NCBI GenBank assembly: GCA_020054675.1
Contig: JAIHAL010000005.1
Location: 124,001 to 188,000, forward strand
Direction: 5' to 3'
Length of the DNA stretch: 64,000 nucleotides
Source of the DNA: Oscillospiraceae bacterium
GTDB taxonomy: Bacteria; Bacillota; Clostridia; Oscillospirales; Ruminococcaceae
The position numbers and the translations under genes are program-made. Shown here in pieces: positions 6,721-20,646 of the stretch; the stretch's first letter is position 1, and each line of letters begins with the position of its first letter. Below the pieces are notes generated by a model. That model saw only the letters and a program-made list of their open reading frames with translations, was not told the DNA's origin and did not search any database.

Positions 6721-9354
6721 ATGATTTGTTTGACACCGCACTGCGAAAAACTTAACGATTTGCTTTCCGGACTTGGAACGGATATGGCAAAAGGCCTTTC
6801 CGAAGAAGAGGCCCAAAAGCGACTGTCACAATACGGCGAAAACAAACTTAAGGAAAAAAAGAAAAAAAGCTTTCTTGCACGTTTTTTTGAGCAGTTTAAA
6901 GATGTAATGATACTCATTTTGATTGCCGCGGCGCTGGTTTCTTTTGCGACAGCAATTTACGAGGGCGAAGGCTTTTTTGAGCCTGTGCTGATACTCCTAA
7001 TCGTTATACTGAACGCTTTCATCGGCGTTATTCAGGAAAACAAAGCCGAAAAGGCTCTTGATGCCCTTAAAAGCCTTTCGGCTCCAAACGCAAAAGTCAT
7101 CAGAAACGGCACGGCAGGAGTAATTGAAGCCTCAAAGCTTGTTCCCGGGGATATAATCCTGCTTGAAGCGGGGGATTTTGTTCCCTCCGACGCAAGGCTT
7201 ATCGAATCGGCAAGCCTTAAAGTGGAAGAATCCGCCCTTACGGGAGAATCAGTTCCTGCGGAAAAGGATGCTCTGGCGGAGGTTGCCGAAAATGCCCCTC
7301 TCGGCGACAGGCACAACATGGTTTATTCGGGCTGTTTGGCTGCATACGGTCGGGCAAAGGCTGTTGTGACCGCAACGGGAATGGATACCGAAATAGGCAA
7401 AATAGCAAATCTGCTTGCCGAAGAGCCGAAAGAACAGACCCCTTTGCAGCAAAGGCTTGCCGCCCTTGGAAAATACCTTGGCATAGCCGCTCTTGCCGCC
7501 TGCGCCGTCGTATTTGTGGTGGGGCTTCTTGACGGAATGGAGCTTTTGGAAATCTTTATGACTTCTGTTTCACTTGCGGTTTCAGCAATACCGGAGGGGC
7601 TTCCGGCCATTGTTACGGTAGTGCTTGCACTTGGCGTACAGCGCATGGTCAAGAGAAATGCCATCATAAGAAAGCTTCCCGCAGTGGAAACTTTGGGCAG
7701 CGCTTCGGTAATATGCTCCGACAAAACCGGAACCCTTACCCAAAACAGGATGACGCTTGTAAAAGCTTTTTCGGCAAAATCAGAACTGATTGAAGATATA
7801 ACAAGCGAAAATTCGGAGGAAATAAAAAAGCTCCTGCTCTATGCTGCGCTTTGCTGCGACGGAAAGGTGATTTTTGAAGACGGCAAGGAAAAGCATATAG
7901 GCGACCCCACCGAAACCGCAATAGTTCTTGCCGCCCACAAAAACGGGATGAAAAAAGATGAAATCGACAAAATCTATCCTCGTCTTGCGGAAATACCGTT
8001 TGATTCCGACCGAAAGCTTATGACTACGGTAAACCGCATAAACGGCAAAAACATTGTAATCGTAAAAGGCGCCTTTGACATGCTTTCCTCAAAATGCGTT
8101 TCGGGGGACATGGAAAAAATCAGGCAGCATGTGGAAGAATTAAGCTCCCAAGCTTTAAGAATCCTTGCCGTGGCTTGCAAAGAAATTGATTCCATCCCTG
8201 CCCAAATCTCTTCGGAAACCCTTGAAAGCGGGCTTGATTTCATGGGCCTTGTGGGCATGATAGACCCCGCACGCCCGGAAGCAAAAGATGCCGTTGAAAT
8301 ATGCAAAAAAGCCGGAATCAAGCCTGTAATGATAACCGGCGACAACATCCTGACCGCCTGTGCGATAGCAAAGGAGCTTGGCATAATGAACGACGGCGAC
8401 GAGGCAGTTACCGGCAGCGAGCTTGCCGCAATGCCTGAGGAAGAGCTTGAAAAGCGTGTAAGGAACATTTCCGTTTACGCTCGCGTTTCCCCATCCGACA
8501 AAATAAGGATTGTCAAGGCTTGGCAAAAGCAAGGCGAAGTGGTTGCTATGACGGGTGACGGCGTAAACGATGCTCCCGCCCTAAAAGCCGCCGACATAGG
8601 CTGCGCAATGGGCATAACCGGAACGGATGCCGCAAAAAGCGCCGCCGACATGACGCTCACCGATGACAATTTTGCAACGATAGTTGAAGCCGTCCATGAG
8701 GGCCGCGGAATTTACGACAACATCAAAAAGGTCGTCGGCTTTTTGCTCGGAACAAACATAGGCGAAATTTTAACCGTATTCCTTGCAATGCTTTTCTGGC
8801 GTCAAACTCCCCTGCTTTCGGTTCAGCTTTTATGGATAAACCTCGTCACCGACAGTCTTCCCGCAATAGCCCTTGGAACAGAGCCTGTGGAAAAGGATAT
8901 AATGGAGCGAAAGCCAAAGCCTAAAAACGAAAATATTTTTGCAAACGGCTTTGGAATCCAGATTGTCCTTCAAGGAATAATGTTTGCGCTTCTCACTCTT
9001 GCAGGATTTTTAATAGGCTGGAAAAGCACAAACGATATTTCCGCCGGCAGGACAATGGCATTTTTCATACTTTCGCTGACACAAATCGTCCATTCATTCA
9101 ATATGCGGTCAAATCATTCGCTCTTTAAAATCGGCATATTTACAAACAAAAATCTCTCTCTTGCCGCTTTAATATCAATACTGATGATTGCCTTTGTCCT
9201 TTTCATCCCGCCTGTTGCAGCAGCGTTCGGACTTACATCCCTTCCCGCAAATTTATACCTTTATGCGGTAATCCTCGCTTTCGTACCCGTACTAATGCTT
9301 GAGCTATACAAAAAGCAGCAGGAATTAAAGCAAAGACTTGACGCAAAAAAATAA
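6721..9354 (+). CDS. P-type ATPase, calcium-transporting type (PII)
   Basis: The 877-residue protein has all P-type ATPase marks: TGES (174-177), PEGLP in the fourth membrane helix (291-295), DKTGTLT with the phosphorylated Asp334, KGAFD for nucleotide binding, and TGDGVNDAPALK in the hinge. Glu292 in PEGLP and WINLVTDSLPA in helix 6 match the Ca2+-coordinating pattern of SERCA/PMR-type pumps, so export of Ca2+ (or Mn2+) is likely. The start is uncertain. ATG 6721 directly abuts the possible Shine-Dalgarno AAGGG (6716-6720), whereas TTG 6730 lies 9 bp after it and may be the true start. A three-codon frame (ATG AAG GGA TGA) at 6713 overlaps this region. Confidence 0.9.
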   Translation: MICLTPHCEKLNDLLSGLGTDMAKGLSEEEAQKRLSQYGENKLKEKKKKSFLARFFEQFKDVMILILIAAALVSFATAIYEGEGFFEPVLILLIVILNAFIGVIQENKAEKALDALKSLSAPNAKVIRNGTAGVIEASKLVPGDIILLEAGDFVPSDARLIESASLKVEESALTGESVPAEKDALAEVAENAPLGDRHNMVYSGCLAAYGRAKAVVTATGMDTEIGKIANLLAEEPKEQTPLQQRLAALGKYLGIAALAACAVVFVVGLLDGMELLEIFMTSVSLAVSAIPEGLPAIVTVVLALGVQRMVKRNAIIRKLPAVETLGSASVICSDKTGTLTQNRMTLVKAFSAKSELIEDITSENSEEIKKLLLYAALCCDGKVIFEDGKEKHIGDPTETAIVLAAHKNGMKKDEIDKIYPRLAEIPFDSDRKLMTTVNRINGKNIVIVKGAFDMLSSKCVSGDMEKIRQHVEELSSQALRILAVACKEIDSIPAQISSETLESGLDFMGLVGMIDPARPEAKDAVEICKKAGIKPVMITGDNILTACAIAKELGIMNDGDEAVTGSELAAMPEEELEKRVRNISVYARVSPSDKIRIVKAWQKQGEVVAMTGDGVNDAPALKAADIGCAMGITGTDAAKSAADMTLTDDNFATIVEAVHEGRGIYDNIKKVVGFLLGTNIGEILTVFLAMLFWRQTPLLSVQLLWINLVTDSLPAIALGTEPVEKDIMERKPKPKNENIFANGFGIQIVLQGIMFALLTLAGFLIGWKSTNDISAGRTMAFFILSLTQIVHSFNMRSNHSLFKIGIFTNKNLSLAALISILMIAFVLFIPPVAAAFGLTSLPANLYLYAVILAFVPVLMLELYKKQQELKQRLDAKK

Positions 9355-9358
9355 ATCA

Positions 9359-9401
9359 ATGCACAAATCCCCTCCTTGAAGCAAGGAGGGGATTTGTGCA
9401 T
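9359..9401. terminator. Bidirectional terminator
   Basis: A perfect 20-bp stem (9359-9378 with 9382-9401) and a 3-base loop lie between the convergent ATPase and AraC-type genes. The core is AAATCCCCTCCTTG with its complement. Short A and T tracts flank it. Confidence 0.8.
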
Positions 9402-9408
9402 AATAAAA

Positions 9409-10266
9409 CTATTTCTTCTTAACCGGAATCCAGATTTCGCAATAATAATTTTCGTCTTGGGTGCCGTTTTTATAGTTTTCCGGCGGAAGGTACATCTCTA
9501 TGTTGTATCCCGCGGCAATTTCATAGTCCTTGCAATTAGGAAACCATTCGGAGTAAATCTTCTTATTTACATCCTGCAAAGATTTCGGCAAAGGCCCTCT
9601 GCAAGAAAATACCGCCCACGTGTATTTGGGGATTGTAACTGCCTTAAATCCCTCCGGTATGTCGTTCCAAGGAATATAATTATCGGCAATAAGGTACTCG
9701 AATTCCTTTGCATTGTCATCCATATCAGTACACACGCCATACATTCCGCACACTACCTTGCATTTGTCGCCCTGATAATGTTCCGCCCAGAATTTTGGAA
9801 TTTCCTCAAAAGATGTTTCATATACAAATCTGCGCGAAACTCCCATAACAGTAAATGCCTCTTTTTCAACAATTTTGTACTCCATAACAGAACCGCCTTC
9901 CAATGAAAATTTAATTTTTAGTGGGGCAAAGGATTTTACCATCGCTTTGTCCTTGCGAACAGCAGACGGAGCCGAACCATGGAAGCGCATGAATGCCTTT
10001 GCAAAGCTGTCTGGGGAATCATAGCCATACTTTAAAGCTATGTCGATTATTTTTGCATCCGTTGAAACAAGCTCTATTCCAGCAAGCGTAAGTCTTCTCC
10101 GGCGGATATATTCCCCAACCGTAAATCCGCAAAGCATTGCAAACGCCCTTTGAAAATAAAAGCTTGAAACGCACGCGCATTTGGCAATATCCTCAATTTC
10201 CAAGTCGTCCGCTAAATGCTCTTCAATGTAATCAATGGCGCTGCGCATTCCCTCAATCCAGTCCAT
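9409..10266 (-). CDS. AraC family transcriptional regulator with GyrI-like effector domain
   Basis: The 285-residue product begins with two AraC helix-turn-helix motifs (IEDIAKCACVSSFYFQRAF near 24-42 and IIDIALKYGYDSPDSFAKAF near 73-92). From about residue 128 it carries a GyrI/Rob-type small-molecule-binding domain (MEYKIVEKEAFTVMGV to the C-terminus). This is the Rob/SoxS-like arrangement with the DNA-binding part first. Such proteins often sense drugs or other amphipathic ligands. Nothing in the sequence identifies the target; the divergent ECF-type transporter gene is one candidate. The gene is convergent with the P-type ATPase and shares its terminator. Confidence 0.88.
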   Translation of the reverse strand: MDWIEGMRSAIDYIEEHLADDLEIEDIAKCACVSSFYFQRAFAMLCGFTVGEYIRRRRLTLAGIELVSTDAKIIDIALKYGYDSPDSFAKAFMRFHGSAPSAVRKDKAMVKSFAPLKIKFSLEGGSVMEYKIVEKEAFTVMGVSRRFVYETSFEEIPKFWAEHYQGDKCKVVCGMYGVCTDMDDNAKEFEYLIADNYIPWNDIPEGFKAVTIPKYTWAVFSCRGPLPKSLQDVNKKIYSEWFPNCKDYEIAAGYNIEMYLPPENYKNGTQDENYYCEIWIPVKKK

Positions 10267-10426
10267 CCCAATCCTCTTTCCGCATTTACATCATACTAAA
10301 ATTTCAAAGGCCGTTCCCGATTTTTTGTGCCAACTTTTGTCGTGTATGGAAAAATCCAGTTTTTATAATTTTAGCATAAAAATAAGTTTTTGTCAGCATC
10401 TGTTAAATTTTTATTATTCCCAGCTA

Positions 10427-10454
10427 TTGACTTTCAAAAAGTATATGTTAAAAT
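10427..10454 (+). promoter_or_regulatory. Promoter of the ECF-type S component gene
   Basis: TTGACT (10427-10432) and TAAAAT (10449-10454) are spaced by 16 bp, 55 bp before the start codon. No riboswitch-like fold was recognised between them and the gene. Confidence 0.55.
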
Positions 10455-10508
10455 AATAACAATGAATAACAATGCTAAAATTTCCTATATTATCAAGGAG
10501 GTTTTTTT

Positions 10509-11114
10509 ATGACAACTTTCAGCAAAGGAAAAATTTCAACAAAATCGCTTGCCGCAACCGGCATGATGATTGCTCTCACTCTTGTGCTTGCATTTACTCC
10601 AATAGGAATGATACGCCTTCCAATAATCAGTATTACCATAGCCCATGTGCCTGCAATTATAACCGCCATGGTTCTCGGCCTTCCGGAAGGGTTGATTGTA
10701 GCCTTGTCATTTGGATGCGCAAGCCTTTTTCTTGCCGCAACTTCACCATCATCAATTTTAGACCCGTTTTTTGTAAATCCATTGGTTTCAATTCTTCCAA
10801 GAGTTCTTATCCCTGTAACTACATATTTTGTTTATCATGGATTATGCAATGCATTTAAAAAATCCAAACATTCGGAAACCATATCCATTTTAATTGCTTC
10901 TGCAATAGGAAATCTCACAAACACTTTTGGTGTCTATACAATGCTTTATCTTTTGTATGCCAAGGAAATTTTAGAAAAATCCGGAAAACCAGCCCTTACT
11001 TTAATAATCGGGGCAATTTCCACAACGACGCTTTATAAATGCATAGGTATAATGGTAATCGTTCTGCCAATCGTAAAAGCCATTAAAAAATTTTCTTCTA
11101 ACGGCAATAAGTAA
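10509..11114 (+). CDS. ECF transporter S component family membrane protein
   Basis: This 201-residue integral membrane protein has about six hydrophobic segments and the N-terminal pattern TKSLAATGMMIALTLVLAF seen in substrate-binding (S) subunits of energy-coupling factor transporters. The MGLPEG-like loop after helix 3 (VLGLPEGLIVALSFG) and the short cytoplasmic tail also fit. S components bind a vitamin or trace nutrient and recruit a shared EcfAA'T module, which is not encoded here. The ligand cannot be read from the sequence, and no TPP, FMN or cobalamin riboswitch is visible upstream. AAGGAGG at 10495-10501 sets the start. The gene is monocistronic with its own terminator. Confidence 0.8.
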   Translation: MTTFSKGKISTKSLAATGMMIALTLVLAFTPIGMIRLPIISITIAHVPAIITAMVLGLPEGLIVALSFGCASLFLAATSPSSILDPFFVNPLVSILPRVLIPVTTYFVYHGLCNAFKKSKHSETISILIASAIGNLTNTFGVYTMLYLLYAKEILEKSGKPALTLIIGAISTTTLYKCIGIMVIVLPIVKAIKKFSSNGNK

Positions 11115-11152
11115 AAAAATCCCCCTGCTTTTAAAGCAAGGGGATTTTTTTA
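11115..11152 (+). terminator. Rho-independent terminator after the S component gene
   Basis: AAATCCCCCTGCTT and AAGCAAGGGGATTT form a stem with a short loop, followed by a run of T, beginning right after the stop codon. Confidence 0.85.
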
Positions 11153-11245
11153 CGCTATTTAAACTTTATCTTACCTTTAAAATACATAAAAGCTTTTTAA
11201 TCGTTTTCTTTTTATTTTAATAACATTCTCTTTTTATTATTTTTG

Positions 11246-11273
11246 TTGATATTTATATTTTTTATGTTAATAT
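11246..11273 (+). promoter_or_regulatory. Candidate promoter of the chemoreceptor gene
   Basis: TTGATA (11246-11251) and TAATAT (11268-11273) are 16 bp apart in a very AT-rich stretch. The match is weak evidence because of the base composition. Confidence 0.35.
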
Positions 11274-11353
11274 AAAAGAAAGATAGAGAAAAAATGGCAG
11301 TAAAATTAAAAAATATTTTAAATTTATCTAAAAAAGGGGAAGAAGGTAAAATA

Positions 11354-13402
11354 ATGAAAACAACAAAAAAAATTGCATTTAAAATTCCTGCAAAGCTTGC
11401 CATTATTATTTCTGCCGTAATGACTGCAATATGCATTGTATTGGTCTTTACTCTTACAGATTTAACCACTAATTTCACCGAAAGGCAAATTCAGCTCTTG
11501 GCAAAGGAAAATGCACAAATTGCAGGCGAATATTTCAATACTATGCAAACTCAGGCGCAAAGCCTTGCAAAAGAAGTTTACAAATATAAAACACTTGGCA
11601 ACGAGCAGGGAGAAACATTCATAAAAAAAGCACTTTATTCAATACTTGATGATGACAGAATTTTTTCCGCCTACGTTGCATTTGAACCAAATATGTATTT
11701 CAGCAACACCCCAAAAGGACTCTCCTATTATGCATACAGGGATGGAAATTCCATTAAAACTGATGTTTTCAATGATTATGACGTATATAATGAAGGCGAA
11801 TATTATGCTGTTTCAAAGAAAACTTTAAAGCCGCATATAACCGAGCCGTATTCTTATGAGCTTTCAAACGGTCAGACTGTTTGGCTTATAACCATAAGCG
11901 ACCCTATTTTAGACGAATCAGGAAAATTTATAGGCGTCGCAAACACAGATATTTTAACCGATAAAATAAATAATCTTAATTACGACCTCAACGGATATAA
12001 AACCGCATATGCCTGCATTATCACAAACAATGCCAACTTTGTAACGCATACTGCGGATAAATCGCTTTTTGGAACGGCATTTAAGCCAAGCGATGCTAAA
12101 ATACTTGATGCAATATCAAACGGCAAGGAATTAAAAGTCGAAGGCGCAAATGAAATTTTTGGAGGACAGGCTTATAAAATCTTTGTTCCGCTTGAAATTC
12201 AGGGAATTGAGCAAAAATGGCTGAGCGCTTTTGTTGTCAGCAAAGATGAGGTGCTTAAATCTTCTAAAACAATAATTTATTCTGTAATTGTTTCCGCATT
12301 TATTGCGCTCTTATTCATAGTTGCATTTATAAGCTTTTCTCTGCGTAAGGCTTTAAAGCCTGTTAACCAGATTGTAAATTTTGCAAGGGATTTGGGCGAA
12401 GGAAACCTGTCCTCCGAAATAAATGTGACTTCCGACGATGAACTTGGCGAAATTGCGGCAAGCCTTAAAAGCACTGTTTATTCCTTAAATACATATATTA
12501 AGGAAATATCCGATATTTTAAACGAAATTGCAAACCGCAACCTTGATATTTCGGTTGAACGCGATTATGCCGGAGATTTTTCGCCGATTAAGGATTCCCT
12601 TAATCATATAATAAAATCGCTTAACAAAACCATTTCAAGAATTGAAACCGCATCAGGACAAGTTTCAACCGGTTCAAGCCAAGTTTCTGACAGCGCACAG
12701 GCACTTTCGCAAGGAGCAACCGAACAGGCAAGCGTAATAGAAGAGCTTACAGCTTCAATTAACGAAATTTCCGATGGAATAAATCAAAATGCAAAAAATG
12801 TAAAGCAAGCTTCCGAATATATAAAAGAAGCTGTTGACAAAATTGAAGAAAGCAATTCCTCAATGGAAAAAATGCTTTCCTCAATGGAGGATATAAAGCA
12901 ATCTTCCGCTGAAATTAAAAAGATTATAAATGTAATCGACGAAATAGCTTTCCAGACAAATATGCTTGCCCTTAACGCCGCAGTTGAGGCTGCCCGCGCC
13001 GGAACAGCAGGCAAAGGCTTTGCAGTAGTTGCAGACGAGGTGCGCAACCTTGCAAGCAAATCCGCCGATGCGGCAAAGCAAACCGCAATCTTAATCGAAA
13101 ATTCAATAAAAGCCGTTTCAGAAGGCTCAAAAACAGCCGAAAATACTGCGGCTTCGCTTGAAGACGCAACCCAAAAATCATTGCTTATAAGGGATGCAAT
13201 TGAAAAAATCGACAATGCCTCATCATCTCAGGCAATGGCAATAACTCAAATCAATCAAGGCATAGAGCAAATTGCGGTGGTTGTTCAGACAAACTCCGCC
13301 ACTGCCGAAGAAAGCGCCGCCACAAGCGAAGAGCTCTCAGCACAGGCAAATATGCTCTATAAAGAAGTAAAGAAATTTATTCTTAAAAAACAGCAGGATT
13401 AA
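11354..13402 (+). CDS. Methyl-accepting chemotaxis protein
   Basis: From ATG 11354 the protein has 682 residues: a short basic N-terminus, a first membrane helix ([21 protein letters not shown]), an extracellular dCache-like sensor of about 280 residues (with [17 protein letters not shown] and [20 protein letters not shown]), a second membrane helix, a HAMP domain, and a long cytoplasmic coiled coil. The coiled coil holds the conserved hairpin tip around [20 protein letters not shown]. It relays ligand signals to CheA/CheW. The upstream in-frame ATG at 11294 lacks a good ribosome binding site, whereas GAAGG at 11342-11346 precedes 11354. The ligand is unknown. The neighbouring galactan operon makes a sugar or amino acid plausible but unproven. 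Confidence 0.93.
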   Translation: MKTTKKIAFKIPAKLAIIISAVMTAICIVLVFTLTDLTTNFTERQIQLLAKENAQIAGEYFNTMQTQAQSLAKEVYKYKTLGNEQGETFIKKALYSILDDDRIFSAYVAFEPNMYFSNTPKGLSYYAYRDGNSIKTDVFNDYDVYNEGEYYAVSKKTLKPHITEPYSYELSNGQTVWLITISDPILDESGKFIGVANTDILTDKINNLNYDLNGYKTAYACIITNNANFVTHTADKSLFGTAFKPSDAKILDAISNGKELKVEGANEIFGGQAYKIFVPLEIQGIEQKWLSAFVVSKDEVLKSSKTIIYSVIVSAFIALLFIVAFISFSLRKALKPVNQIVNFARDLGEGNLSSEINVTSDDELGEIAASLKSTVYSLNTYIKEISDILNEIANRNLDISVERDYAGDFSPIKDSLNHIIKSLNKTISRIETASGQVSTGSSQVSDSAQALSQGATEQASVIEELTASINEISDGINQNAKNVKQASEYIKEAVDKIEESNSSMEKMLSSMEDIKQSSAEIKKIINVIDEIAFQTNMLALNAAVEAARAGTAGKGFAVVADEVRNLASKSADAAKQTAILIENSIKAVSEGSKTAENTAASLEDATQKSLLIRDAIEKIDNASSSQAMAITQINQGIEQIAVVVQTNSATAEESAATSEELSAQANMLYKEVKKFILKKQQD

Positions 13403-13408
13403 AAACAG

Positions 13409-13441
13409 CCTCCTCATGCAAATGCATGGGGAGGTGTTTTT
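13409..13441. terminator. Bidirectional terminator
   Basis: CCTCCTCATGC and GCATGGGGAGG pair around an AAAT loop, with A-rich and T-rich flanks, between the convergent chemoreceptor and galactanase genes. Confidence 0.8.
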
Positions 13442-13446
13442 CAACA

Positions 13447-17899
<4,453 letters not shown>

Positions 17900-17936
17900 A
17901 ATAATCTCCTTTCCGTATTTATCTGGATAAGGAAAA

Positions 17937-17971
17937 TGCTGTTTCACTAAAAATTATTTAGTGAAACAGCA
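17937..17971 (-). terminator. Intercistronic hairpin between binding-protein and galactanase genes
   Basis: A perfect 15-bp stem (17937-17951 with 17957-17971, core GTTTCACTAAA) has a 5-base loop, and on the minus strand it is followed by TTTT. It lies after the solute-binding-protein gene and probably limits readthrough or stabilises the upstream mRNA, so that the binding protein is made in excess. Confidence 0.75.
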
Positions 17972-17984
17972 CATTTTCTATGTG

Positions 17985-19565
17985 TTATTTTGCCTGTTTC
18001 TCAGCTGCATATTGTTCTGCCTGACGCTTTAATTCAGTTAAAACGTCCTGAATTCCTGCGCTTTCCAATGCTGCTTTCATCTCTGCAATTGATTTGTCAA
18101 CGTCATCTACAAGTCCATTTTTCAACGGGTCAAAGTAATTGCCAAGTGCTGCTTCCACTGCTGCAAACTGTGTGCTTACTTTTGTGGAATCAAAGTTAAA
18201 TCCATCATATACATGGTCCTTCTTAATGTTGGCATTAAACGAATCTCTTAATTCATCAATCCTGTCATCCAAAGCTGTTCTGTTTTCGATATACTCTTTT
18301 CTTTGGATGGTCATATTGTTCCAGCCCCAGTTGCAGTTGCTGGATACACCATATCCGCTTTCATCAATAACCTTGTACTGGTCATCGCCAACTGCTTCCC
18401 AATGCTTTCCTTCTATGCCGAGCATAGCAAGGTCATAAACTTCCGGATTTGTATAGAATTCATTCAATACCATCATGGCTCTTTCTTTGTTCTTGCTGTT
18501 AGCATTTATTGCCACGCCATTGTTGATATACGAATTAACTTTTTTCGGCATAGATTTATTTGGGTCAACTATTGTCACATTCCACTCCGGATGTTCTTTG
18601 TTTGCCTGTTTTGCATAAGTAGCGCAGCTTCCAAGGTTCCAAATCATAGCTGCTGTTTTTCCGGTAAGAAGACCTACCTGTCTTTCATCGGTTGAATTCA
18701 ATACGTCCCTTGACCAGCATCCTGCATCAACAAGTTCTTTCATCTGTATGCAGTAATCGCGGAAGCCGTCCCATTCCGGAACATAAGTAAATTCCATGTC
18801 ATCCGGATTCTGAGTATTGTAAAGAATCAATTCTCCGCCCTTTGGAGCTCCGCCGGTTATGGACAGTCCTTTTGATTGGAAATACTGGAACCAAGGACCG
18901 CCTTGGCTTGCATATATGCCGTCTGCCGCACATGCTTTATAAAAAGCAACCAGTTGGTCCCAGCTTGTAATATCATCAAAACCATATTTTTTCATTAAAT
19001 CGCCGCGGACAGCCATAACGTCCTGACCAAATTCATTTGCATAGTTTGGAACCATATAAATCTGTCCGTCAATTTTTGCCTGGTCCCATGCCATTTGAGG
19101 CACAACCTTCCAAATATCCGGCGCATAAGTCTGAATAAATTCTTCTGACAGAGGATAAAATCCGCCCAATGCAACAGTTTGCTCATAATGGCACCAGCTG
19201 GAAGCCGTGAAAATTAAATCAAAATCTGCCTGTGAAGAAAACAAAAGCGAATACTTGGCATCATGTTCGCCCCATGACAAAAACTCTACGCTTAAAGAGC
19301 AGTTCAATTTCTTTTCCAGAATTTCATTGATTTTTCCATAAACCTCATCAAAATCCGGTGTTCTTTCGCCAATCAGATACATTGTCAAATCCACATGCTG
19401 TGAGGTGTCAACTTTTGATGCCCCTCCTGCGGCTGTTGTTTCAGAATTATTGCTTGAGCTTGCACTGCTTGATGTTCCATTTGATGAACCGCATCCCGCA
19501 AGCGTTCCCGCCGCCATGACAGCAGCAAGAAATGCAGATAATGACTTTTTGGTTATCTTCCCCAT
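17985..19565 (-). CDS. Extracellular solute-binding lipoprotein of a CUT1-type ABC importer
   Basis: This 526-residue protein has a lipoprotein signal (MAAGTLAGCG), a Ser-rich linker, and the two-lobed family 1 binding fold of the LipO/YtcQ type. Segments FDLIFTASSWCHYEQTVALGGFYPL and YMVPNYANEFGQDVMAVR match large oligosaccharide receptors, and the C-terminal part resembles DUF3502. It sits between two CUT1 permease genes and two galactanase genes, so its ligand is most likely beta-1,4-galacto-oligosaccharide. The start ATG at 19565 follows AGGAGG. The terminator-like hairpin right after the gene suggests higher expression than the downstream enzymes. Confidence 0.9.
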   Translation of the reverse strand: MGKITKKSLSAFLAAVMAAGTLAGCGSSNGTSSSASSSNNSETTAAGGASKVDTSQHVDLTMYLIGERTPDFDEVYGKINEILEKKLNCSLSVEFLSWGEHDAKYSLLFSSQADFDLIFTASSWCHYEQTVALGGFYPLSEEFIQTYAPDIWKVVPQMAWDQAKIDGQIYMVPNYANEFGQDVMAVRGDLMKKYGFDDITSWDQLVAFYKACAADGIYASQGGPWFQYFQSKGLSITGGAPKGGELILYNTQNPDDMEFTYVPEWDGFRDYCIQMKELVDAGCWSRDVLNSTDERQVGLLTGKTAAMIWNLGSCATYAKQANKEHPEWNVTIVDPNKSMPKKVNSYINNGVAINANSKNKERAMMVLNEFYTNPEVYDLAMLGIEGKHWEAVGDDQYKVIDESGYGVSSNCNWGWNNMTIQRKEYIENRTALDDRIDELRDSFNANIKKDHVYDGFNFDSTKVSTQFAAVEAALGNYFDPLKNGLVDDVDKSIAEMKAALESAGIQDVLTELKRQAEQYAAEKQAK

Positions 19566-19713
19566 AATAATCCTCCTGAAATATTATATTAGTATTGTTA
19601 AGCCAAATGAAAATTTTCTTCTCCTCCCAGCTCATGAAAGCCTTTGATGTCTTTCAAAAATACTGCTGTTTTTCCATTCCCGCTTAACAAATCCTATCCG
19701 ATTAATTAAATCC

Positions 19714-20634
19714 TTAACCCTTTACCGCTCCAATCGTAATGCCCTGAACGAAATATTTCTGCGCCAATGGATACGCCAAAACAATCGGTCCTGTTACAAC
19801 AACCGTCAGCGCCATCTTTAATGTCTGTGTAGGAAGTGATACCGCGCTGGCTACGCTGCTTGCCGCAGCGTTGGAAAGCAGCTTTTTGTAAGCTTCAATG
19901 TTATTTACACGCTGATATAAGAAATATTGCAGCGGATATTTTTCCTCTGATTTTATGTACAGCATTGCATTGTACCAGTCGTTCCAATATGCCAATGCAA
20001 TGAAGAGCCCGACAGTTGCAAGGGCAGGCTTTATCAGCGGAAGCACAATCTTGAACAGGATAAGGAATTCCCCGCCGCCATCAATTTTTGCCGCTTCAAT
20101 CAGTGAATCCGGAATCCCCATGATATAGCTCTTCATAATCAACAGATTGTATACGCTGAAAATCAACGGAAGCAACAGCGCAAGATAATTATCGCGCAAA
20201 TTCAAGGTCTGCGTAATCAATATAAAGTAAGGCACCAATCCGCCGGAAAATAGTGTAGTAAAATAGAAGAACAAAGAAAACGCATTTCTCCACCCAAAGT
20301 CTTTTCTGGATAGCACATATGCAGTCATGGTTTGAAGCAGCAGCCCGACTACCGTTCCAACAATCGTAAGGCAAATAGTTGTGCAATATGCCCTTAATAT
20401 GACTATGGGGTCCTTGAATACGGTCTTATATGCCTCTAAACTGAACTGCTGAGGCAAGATGCTGAAACCGTTCTGAAGAATAGCTTTCTCGGAAGAAAAA
20501 GAACCGGACACAATCATTACAAACGGAACCAAACAAACCAGAGCGACAATCCCGCAAAACGCATATGAAATAATATTTAGCGCAATAACATCCGAACCTC
20601 TTTTTATTTTATTTGAATGCTTATCAGATTTCAC
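19714..20634 (-). CDS. Carbohydrate ABC transporter permease (CUT1, LplC/MalG type)
   Basis: This is a roughly 306-residue membrane protein with six hydrophobic helices and the permease EAA loop (IEAAKIDGGGEFLILFKIVLP) that docks the ATPase. It ends in the MalG-like KYFVQGITIGAVKG. GTG at 20634 is the probable start, because AGAGGTG just upstream serves as ribosome binding site. GTG at 20643 would overlap that site. The gap to the upstream permease stop is about 12 bp. It forms the second half of the channel for the galacto-oligosaccharide importer. No ATPase gene is in this operon. Confidence 0.9.
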   Translation of the reverse strand: MKSDKHSNKIKRGSDVIALNIISYAFCGIVALVCLVPFVMIVSGSFSSEKAILQNGFSILPQQFSLEAYKTVFKDPIVILRAYCTTICLTIVGTVVGLLLQTMTAYVLSRKDFGWRNAFSLFFYFTTLFSGGLVPYFILITQTLNLRDNYLALLLPLIFSVYNLLIMKSYIMGIPDSLIEAAKIDGGGEFLILFKIVLPLIKPALATVGLFIALAYWNDWYNAMLYIKSEEKYPLQYFLYQRVNNIEAYKKLLSNAAASSVASAVSLPTQTLKMALTVVVTGPIVLAYPLAQKYFVQGITIGAVKG

Positions 20635-20646
20635 TTTTTTCACCTC

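Noticed and set aside
6713-6724. Three-codon leader peptide (ATG AAG GGA TGA) before the P-type ATPase
   Set aside because: The preceding AAGGAG is about 15 bp away and so short a frame arises easily by chance; noted only because it bears on the start choice.
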